From positions 38,126 to 102,125 of the forward strand of contig NZ_JAGXCY010000016.1 in NCBI RefSeq assembly GCF_018310695.1: 64,000 bases of DNA, given 5' to 3'. The translations under genes and the position numbers were made by a program. Source of the stretch: Paenibacillus sp. Marseille-Q4541 (GTDB lineage Bacteria; Bacillota; Bacilli; Paenibacillales; Paenibacillaceae). Positions 44,289 through 53,233 of the stretch are shown here, one piece after another. Position 1 is the first letter of the stretch. Every line of letters begins with the position of its first letter. The notes under the pieces were generated by a model, which ran no database searches, was not told where the DNA came from, and saw nothing but the letters and a program-made list of their open reading frames with translations.

Positions 44289-44810
44289 TTACACCGTCTC
44301 CTCTGCCATGTTTTGTTCGATCCAAGACTCAAGTCGATACCAACTGATGAGATACACTTCTTCCAGTGCCGTTCGGAATTCGTCATTTCTGACATGCTCT
44401 AAGCGTTCTTTCATGGCCTGCACAATGTCTTCTGCGGACCTGCCTTTTACAGCGATAATAAAAGGAAAATCAAATTTTACGGTATACCTCATATTTAGTT
44501 CAGCAAGCTCCTGACGTTGTTCAACAGATAGCGCATCAAGCCCAGCACCTTTCTGTTCATTTACAGAGTGCTCACTCATGGTAAGACGGGATCCGAGATC
44601 AGGATGATGACGAAGCAGTGTCAATTTACTTTCGTATTCTGCTTTTTCCACTACTTCTTTCATGAGCTCATGCATTTGTGCCAAGGAGGAAAACGGACGT
44701 TTCGTATATGTTACTTCAGCAACCCAAGGTGAATGTTCAAATAAAGTACCGAATGAAATAACATACTCTTCCTTAGCGAAAGAGTTTATATCTCCCAATG
44801 TCAGGTTCAG
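44289..44810 (-). CDS. uraD: OHCU decarboxylase, probable CTG start
   Basis: An ATG at 44828 exists, but AGGAGG (44825-44820) lies inside that frame and the predicted transcript would start only about nine bases before it. A CTG at 44810 is spaced nine bases from AGGAGG and gives MNLTLGDINSF, which lines up with the start of the OHCU domain of PucL (173 residues). Family motifs: LFEHSPWVAE, LLRHHPDLGSRLTM with the catalytic His, and FPFIIAVKGRS. It decarboxylates OHCU stereospecifically to S-allantoin. First gene of the ureide operon. The non-ATG start is inference. Confidence 0.88.
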   Translation of the reverse strand: MNLTLGDINSFAKEEYVISFGTLFEHSPWVAEVTYTKRPFSSLAQMHELMKEVVEKAEYESKLTLLRHHPDLGSRLTMSEHSVNEQKGAGLDALSVEQRQELAELNMRYTVKFDFPFIIAVKGRSAEDIVQAMKERLEHVRNDEFRTALEEVYLISWYRLESWIEQNMAEETV

Positions 44811-44843
44811 TGACTTACACCTCCTCATTCACTTTATATTTGC

Positions 44844-44873
44844 ATTTTATGGTGTTAAAGGATGACATGACAA
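44844..44873 (-). promoter_or_regulatory. Candidate promoter of the urate/allantoin operon
   Basis: Minus strand TTGTCA, 18-base spacer, TAAAAT; start of transcription near 44837. The spacing supports a translation start at 44810 rather than 44828. No clear B. subtilis-type PucR box was seen. Confidence 0.5.
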
Positions 44874-44940
44874 TATAGATTATTTATTTTTGTTATATAA
44901 ACTAACATAAAGCTCTTGATTTGTGTTCCATGCACGTATT

Positions 44941-46563
44941 CTATTTCACATATTGAGGTGTTGGAGTTGATTCTTGATCGTGTAGAAATTTCCGAAAGGT
45001 AAACACAAGTTTAAGTTTGAGAAGGTCATTAGATTTTTTGAGGTCCATTTGCAGGAGATTGCTGATCTTATCCATACGATAAGTAACTGTATTACGATGT
45101 ACAAAAAGTTGTTTCGCCGCTTCATTAATAAGTCCATCATTTTCTATAAACGCTTCGAGTGTATTCATGAGTATTTGACTGGGATCTCCCCCTTCGATAA
45201 GCAGAGGTTCCAGTACCTTATTGCAGTAATTTTCCATAATAGATTCAGGCACATGGCCAAAAACATAAGCAAATTCTACAGTTTCGAACTGAAGTGCTAT
45301 TTCTTTCATACCAAAACGACCCGCAAGCGAACGTGTATCCAAGCACTCCTGAAAAGCTTCGCGAAGTGATTTTAGTTCATACTTCATTTTGCTGATCCAG
45401 AATCTCGGTATCGATCCTCCAGAGGATAGACCAGGCCTGATCATATCTTCAAAACGACTCAGAAAAAACCTAGACAGTTCTTCACCACAATCCTTTCCGC
45501 CAGGGCATAAATAAATAGACAAGATGCCTTCGTCAATTTGAATATGCTGAGAAACCGTCAGCTGCATCATCGGGTTATACTGTAATTCTCGGTGAATTTG
45601 CTTCAGTATTTTTCCTTCGGCAAACACTTCCGGCTCCACTGTTGTCAGTACGCATTGATAATTACCTTGGAACAGGTGAATTCCCAGTCCTTCCGAACGT
45701 CTCACCAGCTCATCCCCACTCATCTTGCGATCCAGATATCGCTTCATAAGAAGACACATCTCATCTTGTAGGGTCGGATTAATATGTTCGCGATATGTCA
45801 TATCCATGTCGTACGCAAGAACTTCTGCGGCTTGCTGAAAAAGTTCTTCCTCTTCCTTTAACGCATACGCGCCATCGGTATAAATAAGTAAAAAACCGAA
45901 ATCCTCGTCCTTTTGAATAATTGGAACACGATAACAACTTCCATGATCCCATTTCACTCTTTGGAACATAGGTTTAAACGGCCATCCTCGTTGCACATTC
46001 AATTCTTTTGTCTCTTCACTTGCAAAAAGCAAATGCCCCCTCGAACCGACAACCGCAATGGGGTGCCCCAAAATACTAACGAGCTTAGCAAATACATCTT
46101 TTTTATGATCTTGATCAAGCGCAAATTGCATCAGTTTTTTCTGTTTATCAACAACAGTTTGCAACGTTTTCGTATTACGCTCATATTCAGCCTTAAACAA
46201 GGCATTCATTTGATCAGAGAAAGTAAATTGAAAAGGCAGTTCGATAAGCGGCAGCCCAAGGTTGTTCGCCTCAGCTATAATTTGGTCCGGTATATGCTGC
46301 CAGAACCTCCCTAGCTTTACACCGAGTCCCGCACAACCTCGTTCATTCAACTTACGTAGGAGCAGCACGGCTTCTTCCTCACTATCTTTCATCACAAAAG
46401 CTGTCGTAAATAACAACTCGCCAGATTTAATCCAATCCGCAATATCCGGAGCGTCCATAACATTAACCGATTTAAGCAATCTGGTTGTTCCCTGTGCTCC
46501 AGCGACCAATTTAGCTTCCGAGAGAGGATATATAGCTAAGGCTTCATTAACAGTAAGCTGCAT
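44941..46563 (-). CDS. pucR: PucR-family transcriptional regulator of purine catabolism
   Basis: The open frame starts at a GTG inside the GGGGTG RBS; the ATG at 46563 is eight bases after GGGG and is chosen (540 residues). The N-terminal PucR domain (TVNEALAIYPLSEAKLVAGAQG, SGELLFTTAFVM), a GGDEF-like CdaR middle part, and a C-terminal HTH_30 (TLEAFIENDGLINEAAKQLFVHRNTVTYRMDKI). In B. subtilis PucR activates puc genes with allantoin/allantoate/ureidoglycolate as effectors. It lies 130 bases upstream of the ureide operon in the same direction and is the obvious regulator. Confidence 0.92.
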   Translation of the reverse strand: MQLTVNEALAIYPLSEAKLVAGAQGTTRLLKSVNVMDAPDIADWIKSGELLFTTAFVMKDSEEEAVLLLRKLNERGCAGLGVKLGRFWQHIPDQIIAEANNLGLPLIELPFQFTFSDQMNALFKAEYERNTKTLQTVVDKQKKLMQFALDQDHKKDVFAKLVSILGHPIAVVGSRGHLLFASEETKELNVQRGWPFKPMFQRVKWDHGSCYRVPIIQKDEDFGFLLIYTDGAYALKEEEELFQQAAEVLAYDMDMTYREHINPTLQDEMCLLMKRYLDRKMSGDELVRRSEGLGIHLFQGNYQCVLTTVEPEVFAEGKILKQIHRELQYNPMMQLTVSQHIQIDEGILSIYLCPGGKDCGEELSRFFLSRFEDMIRPGLSSGGSIPRFWISKMKYELKSLREAFQECLDTRSLAGRFGMKEIALQFETVEFAYVFGHVPESIMENYCNKVLEPLLIEGGDPSQILMNTLEAFIENDGLINEAAKQLFVHRNTVTYRMDKISNLLQMDLKKSNDLLKLKLVFTFRKFLHDQESTPTPQYVK

Positions 46564-46621
46564 ACACGGCACCCCTTTATATCTAACATTTAATGTAATA
46601 TTACCTCTTATATTGTTAATT

Positions 46622-46649
46622 ATTATAACATCAAAAACGGTTTTGGAAA
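46622..46649 (-). promoter_or_regulatory. Candidate promoter of pucR
   Basis: Perfect TATAAT (46627-46622) on the minus strand, with a weak TTTCCA at 16-base spacing. A short palindrome GTAATATTAC follows at 46596-46605. Confidence 0.35.
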
Positions 46650-46728
46650 GAGAGAAGCAGAATATTTTTACAAGGAATCATAAATTTTCTAATGATGTAG
46701 CAGTTCGAATATCCCTTTAATCAAAATT

Positions 46729-46775
46729 AAAAAAACACAACCTTCGTAAAATGCACGAAAGATTGTGTTTTTTAG
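46729..46775 (-). terminator. Terminator of the DMT transporter pair
   Basis: AACACAA..CTTTCGTG / CGAAGG..TTGTGTT-type stem at 46734-46769, flanked by A-run and T-run. Confidence 0.75.
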
Positions 46776-46801
46776 ATCATTTATACTCAGTAATGTTGTA
46801 A

Positions 46802-47272
46802 TCATTTGTGTTCAGCTGATTTACGAGCCTGACTTTGACGCTCTCCATATTTAAAGACAAGAATCCCTCCAATGATCACGAGCACACCAAGGAACTTATT
46901 AAAAGTGAATTCAATCTTTTCCAGTCCAAATAAACCGAGTGAATCCCACAACAACGCAAAACTGAGTTGAGATGTTAACACAATAGAAGTAGCAAAAGTC
47001 GGACCTAACGCCTTGATTGCCTGCATCAAACTAAATACAACACCAACACCGATAGCACCACTAATCCAATACCATGTCTTCATATTTTCCATGTGGTATC
47101 CACTGGTTCCTTCCAAAAGTAAACTTACCGTAAGAGCCGCAACCGCTCCTAAACCCAGCACGATGGTCGTAGTTAACCACGAACCTGTATGCTCTCCCAT
47201 TTTGCTATTAAAAATAACCTGAAGAGCAACAAAGGAGCCTGCCACTAAGGCCAAAATGATTCCTAATGTCAT
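46802..47272 (-). CDS. YdcZ-type DMT family transporter, subunit
   Basis: 156 residues, about five hydrophobic helices. MTLGIILALVAGSFVALQVIFNSKMGEHTGSWLTT and LGPTFATSIVLTSQLSFALLWDSLGLFG are signatures of the DMT_YdcZ family (half-sized, five-helix members of the drug/metabolite clan). Such proteins are often encoded as heteromeric pairs in opposite orientation in the membrane; here the partner is the next gene upstream, 32 bases away. The tail is basic (KYGERQSQARKSAEHK). Substrate unknown. Confidence 0.85.
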   Translation of the reverse strand: MTLGIILALVAGSFVALQVIFNSKMGEHTGSWLTTTIVLGLGAVAALTVSLLLEGTSGYHMENMKTWYWISGAIGVGVVFSLMQAIKALGPTFATSIVLTSQLSFALLWDSLGLFGLEKIEFTFNKFLGVLVIIGGILVFKYGERQSQARKSAEHK

Positions 47273-47304
47273 CTTATTACATGTTCCTTTCTTGTCTAGT
47301 TAAC

Positions 47305-47730
47305 TTACAGCTTTAGGATTACGACTCCAGCAATCATCATACCTATACCGACCAACTGCGGAATGGTAATTCTGCGTCTTATGACACCAAACCAGCCGTT
47401 GATATCAATAAGATAAGTAAGACTAAGTTGTGCAATAAGCAAGGCCGATATCGTGAGAGTTACACCAATATGTTGAATAGCAGTCACTTCACTAAAAATA
47501 ATGATAGCTCCCATCAGTCCACCCGTTATGTATAATGGCTTCACCTTTCTAAGCTCACCAAAACTTCCATCACGCACTAACAACAAGATGATCAGCGCGA
47601 TCACAAATCCCGTAATTTGTGTAATGGCGGCAGCCTGCCAGGTCCCCATATCTTCACTAATACTGGTGTTGGCTATCCCCTGCAGGGTAATGCAAGCTCC
47701 TCCCAGAATTGCAAATAGAATTCCTTTCAC
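47305..47730 (-). CDS. YdcZ-type DMT family transporter, partner subunit
   Basis: 141 residues, again about five helices. MKGILFAILGGACITLQGIANTSISEDMGTWQAA and GVTLTISALLIAQLSLTYLIDINGWFG match the same family as the downstream gene, so the two likely form an antiparallel dimer. Conserved Gln (Q in TLQG) and polar helix residues are shared. Start ATG with a purine-rich upstream (GGAGGAGCGGAAG). Function unknown. Confidence 0.85.
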   Translation of the reverse strand: MKGILFAILGGACITLQGIANTSISEDMGTWQAAAITQITGFVIALIILLLVRDGSFGELRKVKPLYITGGLMGAIIIFSEVTAIQHIGVTLTISALLIAQLSLTYLIDINGWFGVIRRRITIPQLVGIGMMIAGVVILKL

Positions 47731-47809
47731 TTCCGCTCCTCCTTCTGTCTAAAAGTTACATACAGCATTTCTAATCATACAGGCTCTATAAGCGAAAAGG
47801 CAACCAAAT

Positions 47810-47842
47810 AAGACCAGAAACCGGGTAGAGGTTTCTGGTCTT
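47810..47842. terminator. Terminator of fumC
   Basis: Perfect 13-bp stem AAGACCAGAAACC / GGTTTCTGGTCTT. Plus-strand tail is ATTTTTC, minus-strand tail ATTTGG. Confidence 0.75.
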
Positions 47843-47893
47843 ATTTTTCAGATATAAACTAGTATCTATACAGTTCTTTGACATTTTTCCGTA

Positions 47894-49282
47894 TTACGCC
47901 TTTGGAGCGATCATTTTAGTCGGATCCACATACTCTTCAAACTGTTCCTCTGTCAGCAGTCCCGACTGCAAGGTTGCTTCCTTCAATGTCAAGCCATTCT
48001 TGTGCGCAAGCTTCGCGATCTTCGCTGCATTCTCATATCCAATATGCGGATTGAGCGCCGTAACCAACATGAGTGAATTATTCAGATTATGTTCAATCGC
48101 TTGTCGATTAGGTTCAATTCCCACTGCACATTTGTCATTAAACGCATGGATGGAATCTGCAAGCAGTTGTACTGATTGTAAGAAATTATAAATAATAACC
48201 GGTTTAAACACATTCAGCTCGAAGTTGCCTTGGCTCGCGGCAAAGCCGATAGCAGCATCATTTCCCATCACTTGTGTAACAACCATGGTAAGTGCTTCAC
48301 TTTGTGTAGGGTTTACTTTCCCAGGCATGATGGAGCTTCCTGGTTCATTCTCTGGAATAGAGATTTCACCAAGTCCACTACGAGGACCACTTGCGAGCCA
48401 GCGTACATCATTTGCGATCTTCATCAGGTCAGCAGCCAGCGCTTTTACTGCACCATGAGTGTAAACCACTTCATCATGGCTTGTCAGTGCATGGAACTTG
48501 TTCTCTGCAGAGGTAAAGTTTTTACCCGTCGCTTTGCTGATCTCTTCTGCTGTCATTTCACCAAACTTAGGGTGCGCGTTAATTCCAGTACCGACCGCTG
48601 TTCCACCAATAGCGAGCTCTTTCATAGACTCTACACTGGCAGCAATCATACGCTCACTTTTGGCAAGCATTGCTTCCCAGCCGCTGATCTCTTGACCGAG
48701 TGTAATGGGAGTCGCATCTTGAAGATGGGTACGACCGATTTTGATGATATCCATAAATTCTATCGATTTCTTATGGAGCGTTTCTTTCAACACTTGAATC
48801 GCAGGAAGAAGCTGATCTTCAACGGCTACAACACCTGCTACATGAAGTGCCGTAGGGAAAGTATCATTAGAGCTTTGTGACATGTTGACATGATCATTCG
48901 GATGCAGGCGCTCTTCTTTACCTTGCTCAGCAAGCCACTTATTCCCGAGGTTTGCAATGACTTCATTCGTGTTCATATTGGACTGTGTACCGCTGCCGGT
49001 CTGCCATACAACGAGAGGGAAATGATCGTCAACTTTTCCAGCCAAAATCTCATCTGCTGCGTAGCCAATCGCTGCTGCTTTATCTTCCGAGAGCTTACCT
49101 AGCTGTAAGTTGCTTTTCGCTGCACTTTTTTTCAATATAGCGAATGCGCGAATAACTTCAAGCGGCATTTTTTCCTGACCGATCGGAAAATTTTCCTTAC
49201 TGCGTTGTGTTTGTGCACCCCACAGACGATCAGCTGGAACCTTCATTTCACCTAATGTGTCTTTCTCAATGCGGTAATCCAA
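47894..49282 (-). CDS. fumC: Fumarate hydratase class II
   Basis: A TTG at 49282, eight bases after AAGGAGG, gives [28 protein letters not shown], matching the normal FumC N-terminus (462 residues); the TTG at 49288 is too near the RBS. Signatures: [40 protein letters not shown] and the lyase motif [15 protein letters not shown] with the catalytic Ser. It interconverts fumarate and malate in the TCA cycle. Monocistronic housekeeping gene. Confidence 0.97.
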   Translation of the reverse strand: MDYRIEKDTLGEMKVPADRLWGAQTQRSKENFPIGQEKMPLEVIRAFAILKKSAAKSNLQLGKLSEDKAAAIGYAADEILAGKVDDHFPLVVWQTGSGTQSNMNTNEVIANLGNKWLAEQGKEERLHPNDHVNMSQSSNDTFPTALHVAGVVAVEDQLLPAIQVLKETLHKKSIEFMDIIKIGRTHLQDATPITLGQEISGWEAMLAKSERMIAASVESMKELAIGGTAVGTGINAHPKFGEMTAEEISKATGKNFTSAENKFHALTSHDEVVYTHGAVKALAADLMKIANDVRWLASGPRSGLGEISIPENEPGSSIMPGKVNPTQSEALTMVVTQVMGNDAAIGFAASQGNFELNVFKPVIIYNFLQSVQLLADSIHAFNDKCAVGIEPNRQAIEHNLNNSLMLVTALNPHIGYENAAKIAKLAHKNGLTLKEATLQSGLLTEEQFEEYVDPTKMIAPKA

Positions 49283-49353
49283 TTGCAATTCCTCCTTGGC
49301 AGTTTTTTTAGAATTAATTACTCCGAATGTTGCTCAATTCATCAGCAACTTGC

Positions 49354-50361
49354 TTAACCGTTTATAACATACAACCTGCTAGTTTGTTCAAAAACAAATC
49401 CGGGCTCAAGGGCAACAAGACCTATTTCTTCGGCCGATTTCCCGGTAACATTCGGAGCATTCACCAAGTTCATTTGCGGTTCAGGACAGAAAAACTGGTT
49501 GCAGGCATTATTGTTCCAAATCATCCAGTGCTTGTACGAAGTACCTACGTCATAAACAAGCTTAACCCCTGTCTTCGTGTTGGTGAGTTCCATATAATTT
49601 CGACCATTCTGAGGCTGGGCAGTATAATGATTATCCATTGCAGCAAAATACGGACTCGCTCCGTCTGTCTGAAGGAGGATTTCATCTTCCGTTAAAGGCT
49701 GTGTGTTACCTGTTGGTAGACTGCGCTCATTAAGTTCAAGGCGCTCACCAATGGTTGCTTTGACTTTATAATCAGCCGCCGTACTATTTTCATCGAATGG
49801 AGCTTGTATTGCAGTATGAAAAGCTAATAGATTCGGCATCGATTCCTTGCCTTCATTCACAATCGTAACTTGCTGCTGTAAACCTAGCAGGCTCAAAGTA
49901 TAACGAAGGCGAATCGTATATTCAAACGGGAGGTACCCATAGAACTCATGACCCTCTCGCACAATCTGCTCGACAACAAGGTAGCTCTCCTGGTCATTCG
50001 CACCATAACTTACGACTTCCCAAGGAATATAATGCATAAATCCGTGAAGATGGTTCCCCGTTGCTTCCTCATTTATGGGCAGTTCGTATACCTTACCGTT
50101 CCAAGGAAATTTCCCATCTTCAAAACGATTCGGCGGAAATAATACTGGAATTCCATATATACCTGGATTTTCTTTTAATTCCTGAGCCTGTTCTTCGCCA
50201 GGTTCTCTTAAGTAAGTATGACCTCGCTCTACATCACGAAAAGAAACAAGGTTCCCCCCTATTTCCGGGATCATCCTAGCTTCGTAAGGGCCAGATTTCA
50301 AAATAATAGCGGAAAAACTGCCATATGTGCCTTCATATGCCTTATGCGTTTCTTGTGCCAT
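49354..50361 (-). CDS. Aldose 1-epimerase/galactose-mutarotase-like protein
   Basis: The frame runs to 50445, but MAQETHKAYEG (ATG 50361) fits the family N-terminus; AGGAGG lies 13 bases upstream, rather far. 335 residues. Mutarotase fold: ARMIPEIGGNLVSFRD, PVLFPPNRFEDGKF, HLHGFMHYIPWEV with the catalytic-type His, NLLAFHTAIQAP and CPEPQMNLVNAPN with the catalytic-type Glu. It interconverts anomers of a hexose or acts on a phosphorylated sugar. Not linked to a sugar operon here. Confidence 0.82.
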   Translation of the reverse strand: MAQETHKAYEGTYGSFSAIILKSGPYEARMIPEIGGNLVSFRDVERGHTYLREPGEEQAQELKENPGIYGIPVLFPPNRFEDGKFPWNGKVYELPINEEATGNHLHGFMHYIPWEVVSYGANDQESYLVVEQIVREGHEFYGYLPFEYTIRLRYTLSLLGLQQQVTIVNEGKESMPNLLAFHTAIQAPFDENSTAADYKVKATIGERLELNERSLPTGNTQPLTEDEILLQTDGASPYFAAMDNHYTAQPQNGRNYMELTNTKTGVKLVYDVGTSYKHWMIWNNNACNQFFCPEPQMNLVNAPNVTGKSAEEIGLVALEPGFVFEQTSRLYVING

Positions 50362-50479
50362 CGTTTCTTTTACGCCTCCTATATGTAGCGCTTTCATATC
50401 TAATATGAAGCAAGTTCCTCCTGACGAATATATCATGTTATCCAAAAAATTTCTATCATACCACTTTCAATGTAAAGCA

Positions 50480-50522
50480 AAAAAAGAGAAAGCCACTTCC
50501 TTATAAAGGAAACACTTTCTCT
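50480..50522 (-). terminator. Terminator of the MBL-fold hydrolase gene
   Basis: AGAGAAAG..TTCCTT / AAGGAA..CTTTCTCT stem followed by T7 on the minus strand. Confidence 0.8.
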
Positions 50523-50545
50523 CTTCACTCTATTTTATCAACCTA

Positions 50546-51352
50546 TCAAACGTATTTCCCTTGTTTGGGAAGTGCCAATCGGTCAAAGTCACGGGCGAGC
50601 CGTTCTAGTTGACCTCTAAGTTCCGTCTGTACCATCATATGCCCGTGTCCGGTAATGGCAAGTTCCGGCTTAAGATCAGCGAGCTTTTGAACCGAAATTT
50701 TAGCTTCTTCCCAATCTGTAGTGAAATACACCGGAGGTCCATTCAGTTCTTTATCTTGAAAAATAACATGCCACAGCGATTCTTGCTGGACGGTTATGAT
50801 CGCATCTCCTGCAATGAGCGCACGATCCTGCTCTCGAAATAAGGATATATGTCCTGGTGAATGGCCAGAGGTAGCAACCCAGCGCCAGCCCGGTGCACCT
50901 GGTACACTATGATCAGAAGGCAACGCATCGACGCGGTCATCCAGATGAATAGCTTCGTTAGGTAAAACGAAGGGAGTACCTGCGATGAAACCACCACCAA
51001 CTGTTTGATCAGCAGGAGGATAATCGGTTAGACCTGTAAGGTAAGGAAGCTCCAGCCTGTGAGCATAAACCGGTGTCCCCCAGTGTTGCTCAAGCTCTAT
51101 GACGTTACCAACATGATCAAAATGCCCATGTGTTAACACAATGGCTAGGGGTGGACCATCAAAACGTTCTTCAGCAACGTGAATAATATCTTTTGCGAAT
51201 CCCGGCATCCCTGTATCCACCAGTATCCATTGCCTTGAACCCGGTGTTCCGACAAAAAGGACATTAACAAATAATGTTCGCAGACACAATAGATCGGGTG
51301 CAACCTCCTCCAGAGCCGTCTTGCCTTCCGTAATCAGATTTTCAGATGCCAT
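50546..51352 (-). CDS. Metallo-beta-lactamase-fold hydrolase
   Basis: GGGAGG lies ten bases before ATG 51352 (268 residues; the earlier ATG at 51370 overlaps the RBS). The metal motif is LTHGHFDHVGN (HxHxDH-like with Gly at the second place: H-G-H-F-D-H), then SGHSPGHISL, LIAGDAIIT and AITGHGHMM. It is of the glyoxalase-II/AHL-lactonase-like group. Cytoplasmic; the substrate is not evident. Stands alone between two terminator regions. Confidence 0.85.
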   Translation of the reverse strand: MASENLITEGKTALEEVAPDLLCLRTLFVNVLFVGTPGSRQWILVDTGMPGFAKDIIHVAEERFDGPPLAIVLTHGHFDHVGNVIELEQHWGTPVYAHRLELPYLTGLTDYPPADQTVGGGFIAGTPFVLPNEAIHLDDRVDALPSDHSVPGAPGWRWVATSGHSPGHISLFREQDRALIAGDAIITVQQESLWHVIFQDKELNGPPVYFTTDWEEAKISVQKLADLKPELAITGHGHMMVQTELRGQLERLARDFDRLALPKQGKYV

Positions 51353-51535
51353 GTGACGGATACCTCCCATTCTTATTGGAATGCGCCCCTATGTGCAATC
51401 AATCATCTGTAGAATTCCCAAGTTGCCAGAAAATATGTGCTCTTTTGTAAGAAACCTCACCCTACTATCTATAGTCTGCATGTCACAGGAATAGAACAAC
51501 CTTTCACCAGAACAAGCCCCTACTGCTTATCCCTT

Positions 51536-51802
51536 TTACTCAGGAATAGAATCAATGGCTGCATCCAGAAGATCATCATATAGCTCATCATCTACTTCCA
51601 ATCTTTCATCCAGCTTCAAAAATTCTTCCTCAACCCCAGGTTCCCCAGCAAAATGCAAGCTGTAATCCCAGTCTTTGCCGTTCTTACTGAAAAAAGAGAT
51701 CTCATATTCAGTTTTGCTATCGCCTATCGTAAAAACCGTCTGCCCTAACCAATGCTTCTCTTCATCCTTGTGCATGGATGCTCTAATTATGTTGTAACTC
51801 AC
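51536..51802 (-). CDS. Small acidic protein of unknown function
   Basis: 88 residues; GTG start after AAGGAGAG. N-terminal beta-like half (YNIIRASMHKDEEKHWLGQTVFTIGDSKTEYEISFFSKNG) and a strongly acidic C-terminal helix (EEEFLKLDERLEVDDELYDDLLDAAIDSIPE). No signal or membrane segment. The family is not recognised. The good RBS makes a real gene likely. Confidence 0.65.
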   Translation of the reverse strand: MSYNIIRASMHKDEEKHWLGQTVFTIGDSKTEYEISFFSKNGKDWDYSLHFAGEPGVEEEFLKLDERLEVDDELYDDLLDAAIDSIPE

Positions 51803-52000
51803 GTTTTTCTCTCCTTATATTCCTAATAACATTCTTTTAAAAAAAGTGTTGCAGTAGTTCATTATTATTACGTATATTGTACAATAATAAAATAGCTTTG
51901 CGAAAGAGTCTGGAATAACTCATCCGGGCATGCTAATCTCATCGCTTTTATTTACCAAAGGTAAAAAAATATCCCATAGTGTGAAACGGAGGACTTTTAA

Positions 52001-53233
52001 ATGTCTGATTTTGCCCAAAAACTGAAAGCTTATGCTGAACTCACTGTAAAGGTCGGAGTGAATATTCAACCTGGACAATCCCTTATTGTACATGCTCCTG
52101 TTGAAGCCAAAGATTTTGTACGTCTCATTGTGAAGGAAGCATATGATACCGGTGCAAGTTTTGTCAAAGTTCAATGGAATGATGAGAAGGTTACTCGCAT
52201 GCAGTATGACCTTGCTTCTGCTGAAGTGTTTGAAAAAGAACCGAAATGGTATGCAGGTGAAATGACTGAAATGGTGGAAGAAGGCGCTGCCGTACTACAT
52301 ATTTTATCCGAGAATCCTGACCTTCTCAAAGGCATTAATCAAAACCGAATCGTCGCTGCTCAAAAGGCACGAGGTAAAGCAATGGCCAAATACCGTGCAT
52401 ATCAGCAAGCTGACAAATTCAGCTGGTGTCTGATTGCCGTCCCTTCCCCAGAATGGGCTGCCAAAGTATTCCCGGATGCACCTGAACAAGAACAAGTATC
52501 TCTGCTCTGGGAAGCCATCTTCAAGACAGTACGTATCGGAGAAGCAGATCCTGTAGCTGCATGGCAGACTCATCTGACGAATCTTGAAAACAAATCCAAA
52601 GTCCTAAACGAAAAAAAATATAAGAAATTACATTACAAAGCACCCGGCACAGACCTCACGATTGAACTACCTGAAGGGCACTTGTGGGCACAAGGAGACA
52701 GCATTAATGAACAAGGTCATACCTTTGTTGCAAACATGCCTACAGAGGAAGTCTTCACCGCTCCGCTGAAAACAGGAGTAAACGGTACGGTAAGCAGTAC
52801 GAAACCTCTTAGCTATGGTGGGAATCTGATCGATAAATTCTCTTTAACTTTTGAGAACGGACGTATTATTAAAGTAACGGCCGAAGAAGGTCTGGAAGCA
52901 TTGCAAAATCTCGTCGACATTGACGAAGGATCTCATTATCTAGGAGAAGTTGCATTGGTTCCTCATCAATCCCCAATATCGGACACCAATATTTTGTTCT
53001 ACAATACGCTATTTGATGAAAATGCTTCTAACCATTTGGCGATCGGAAGTGCCTACGCTTTTAACTTAGAAGGCGGCAAAAACATGAACCAGGAGCAGCT
53101 CGCAGCGGCAGGACTCAACACAAGTTTGACGCATGTTGATTTTATGATTGGTTCAGGAGAAATGGATATTTACGGAATTACTGCAGATGGAACAGAAGAA
53201 CCTATCTTCCTAAAAGGAAATTGGGCATTCTAA
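52001..53233 (+). CDS. ampS: M29-family metallo-aminopeptidase
   Basis: 410 residues, the family's normal length; ATG after CGGAGG. Homologous to AmpS/PepS/aminopeptidase T: FAQKLKAYAELTVKVGVNIQPGQSL at the N-terminus, GHLWAQGDSINEQGHTFVANMPTEEVFTAP with metal-binding Glu, LDIDEGSHYLGEVALVPHQSPIS-like segment and FDENASNHLAIGSAYAFNLEGG with the HLA-type His, ending THVDFMIGSGEMDIYG with the metal-binding His/Asp. It trims N-terminal residues from peptides in the cytoplasm. Monocistronic. Confidence 0.95.
   Translation: MSDFAQKLKAYAELTVKVGVNIQPGQSLIVHAPVEAKDFVRLIVKEAYDTGASFVKVQWNDEKVTRMQYDLASAEVFEKEPKWYAGEMTEMVEEGAAVLHILSENPDLLKGINQNRIVAAQKARGKAMAKYRAYQQADKFSWCLIAVPSPEWAAKVFPDAPEQEQVSLLWEAIFKTVRIGEADPVAAWQTHLTNLENKSKVLNEKKYKKLHYKAPGTDLTIELPEGHLWAQGDSINEQGHTFVANMPTEEVFTAPLKTGVNGTVSSTKPLSYGGNLIDKFSLTFENGRIIKVTAEEGLEALQNLVDIDEGSHYLGEVALVPHQSPISDTNILFYNTLFDENASNHLAIGSAYAFNLEGGKNMNQEQLAAAGLNTSLTHVDFMIGSGEMDIYGITADGTEEPIFLKGNWAF

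Noticed and set aside
44829..44940. PucR box of the B. subtilis type before the ureide operon
   Set aside because: Only loosely similar TTAGTTTA segments were seen; too weak to call a site.
48230..48880. 216-codon plus-strand frame opposite fumC
   Set aside because: It lies wholly antisense to a well-conserved fumarase, with no RBS and a Cys/His-rich random composition; a shadow frame.
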